From Omnitrophica WOR_2 bacterium RBG_13_41_10 (lineage in GTDB: Bacteria; Omnitrophota; Gorgyraeia; Gygaellales; Profunditerraquicolaceae), in the NCBI GenBank assembly GCA_001805465.1, contig MHGH01000021.1:76468-88763 (forward strand): a stretch of 12,296 bases of DNA, read 5' to 3'. The notes below the pieces were generated by a model. The model worked only from the letters and a program-made list of their open reading frames with translations, was not told the DNA's origin and made no database searches. Shown here in pieces: positions 11,984-12,296 of this stretch. The translations under genes were made by a program, and so were the position numbers. Position 1 is the first letter of the stretch. Each line of letters starts with the position of its first letter.

Positions 11984-12296
11984 CTATTCTTTCCTTAGTT
12001 TTTTTACTGTCTTTAGATTCATTATATCGTCATTTATATTTTTCTTAGGTGTTTCTAAAATAAAAGCCAAGTCGCGAAGTTTGGGGTGATTAATGATTCT
12101 TTTCATGCCCTCTAGGCCAATTTTACCTTTTCCGATATGCTCATGGCGGTCGCGCCTGGAGCCTAATTTATCCTTGGCATCATTAAGATGAATGAGTTTA
12201 ATTAAGCCTAGGCCGACGTAATCATCAATTTCCGATAACATTATTTGCAGGCCTTCTTTGGTAGCAATGTCGTATCCGGCGAGATACGCATGCGCT
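11984..12296 (-). CDS. nfo: Endonuclease IV (AP endonuclease family 2), C-terminal part
   Basis: The frame enters from the right window edge and runs 103 residues to a TAG that touches the leuS ATG, so the N-terminal two thirds are missing here. Endonuclease IV cuts DNA at abasic sites during base-excision repair using three metal ions in a TIM barrel. Visible family motifs, in order, are AHAYLAGYDI (usually CHAFAAGYDI), LIHLNDAKDKLGSRRDRHEHIGKGKIG and ILETP. These hold candidate metal ligands: the His of AHAYLAG, the His of HLND, the Asp and His of DRH, and the Glu of ETP. The ATG at 12241 is internal, because conserved coding continues upstream of it. The gene is coupled to leuS, and its last codons contain the leuS ribosome binding site. 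Confidence 0.93.
   Translation of the reverse strand, partial: AHAYLAGYDIATKEGLQIMLSEIDDYVGLGLIKLIHLNDAKDKLGSRRDRHEHIGKGKIGLEGMKRIINHPKLRDLAFILETPKKNINDDIMNLKTVKKLRKE

Noticed and set aside
12239..12241. ATG at 12241 as the start of a short 85-residue protein
   Set aside because: Endonuclease IV motifs continue upstream in the same frame to the window edge, so this Met is internal.

Overview
This window reads as a chromosomal housekeeping segment of a Gram-negative, AT-rich bacterium, probably from an uncultured lineage. LptE and BamD homologues imply an LPS-type outer membrane. The compact HolA, the short ComEC and several small palindromic or tandem repeats inside coding sequences remind me of candidate phyla such as Omnitrophota. 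That placement is an inference; nothing in the window proves it.

Almost everything is transcribed on the minus strand, so the biological order runs from the right edge to the left. It starts with the C-terminal part of endonuclease IV (nfo, cut by the window edge), then leuS and a small pseudopilin-like protein. A strong hairpin followed by a T run comes next, then comEA and comEC (DNA uptake). A GH94-type sugar phosphorylase with its own promoter follows. The last block is a tightly overlapping envelope/replication set: bamD-like, lptE, holA. The only plus-strand gene is rpsT, which converges on holA with a 15-bp overlap and diverges from murJ, the lipid II flippase. Left of murJ lies a 271-bp foldback element with no convincing gene, and then the N-terminal part of an unrecognised protein running off the left edge.

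The genes are mostly conserved neighbours: leuS-lptE-holA as in many proteobacteria, comEA-comEC-holA-rpsT as in Firmicutes, and rpsT next to murJ. The window seems to keep all three linkages in one cluster. LptE and BamD act in outer-membrane biogenesis, MurJ in peptidoglycan export, and ComEA, ComEC and possibly the pseudopilin in DNA uptake.

The main unusual signal is not a gene but short structured repeats in or beside essential genes. There are three heptanucleotide arrays of exactly four units each (one in the lptE signal peptide, two in leuS), a 14-bp inverted repeat forming an in-frame insert in murJ, a double hairpin forming an in-frame insert in leuS, and the 271-bp foldback element. 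Separately, a hairpin plus T run directly before the GTG of comEA buries its Shine-Dalgarno sequence, which suggests attenuation or translational control of the competence genes. I saw no CRISPR array, tRNA, rRNA or transposase.
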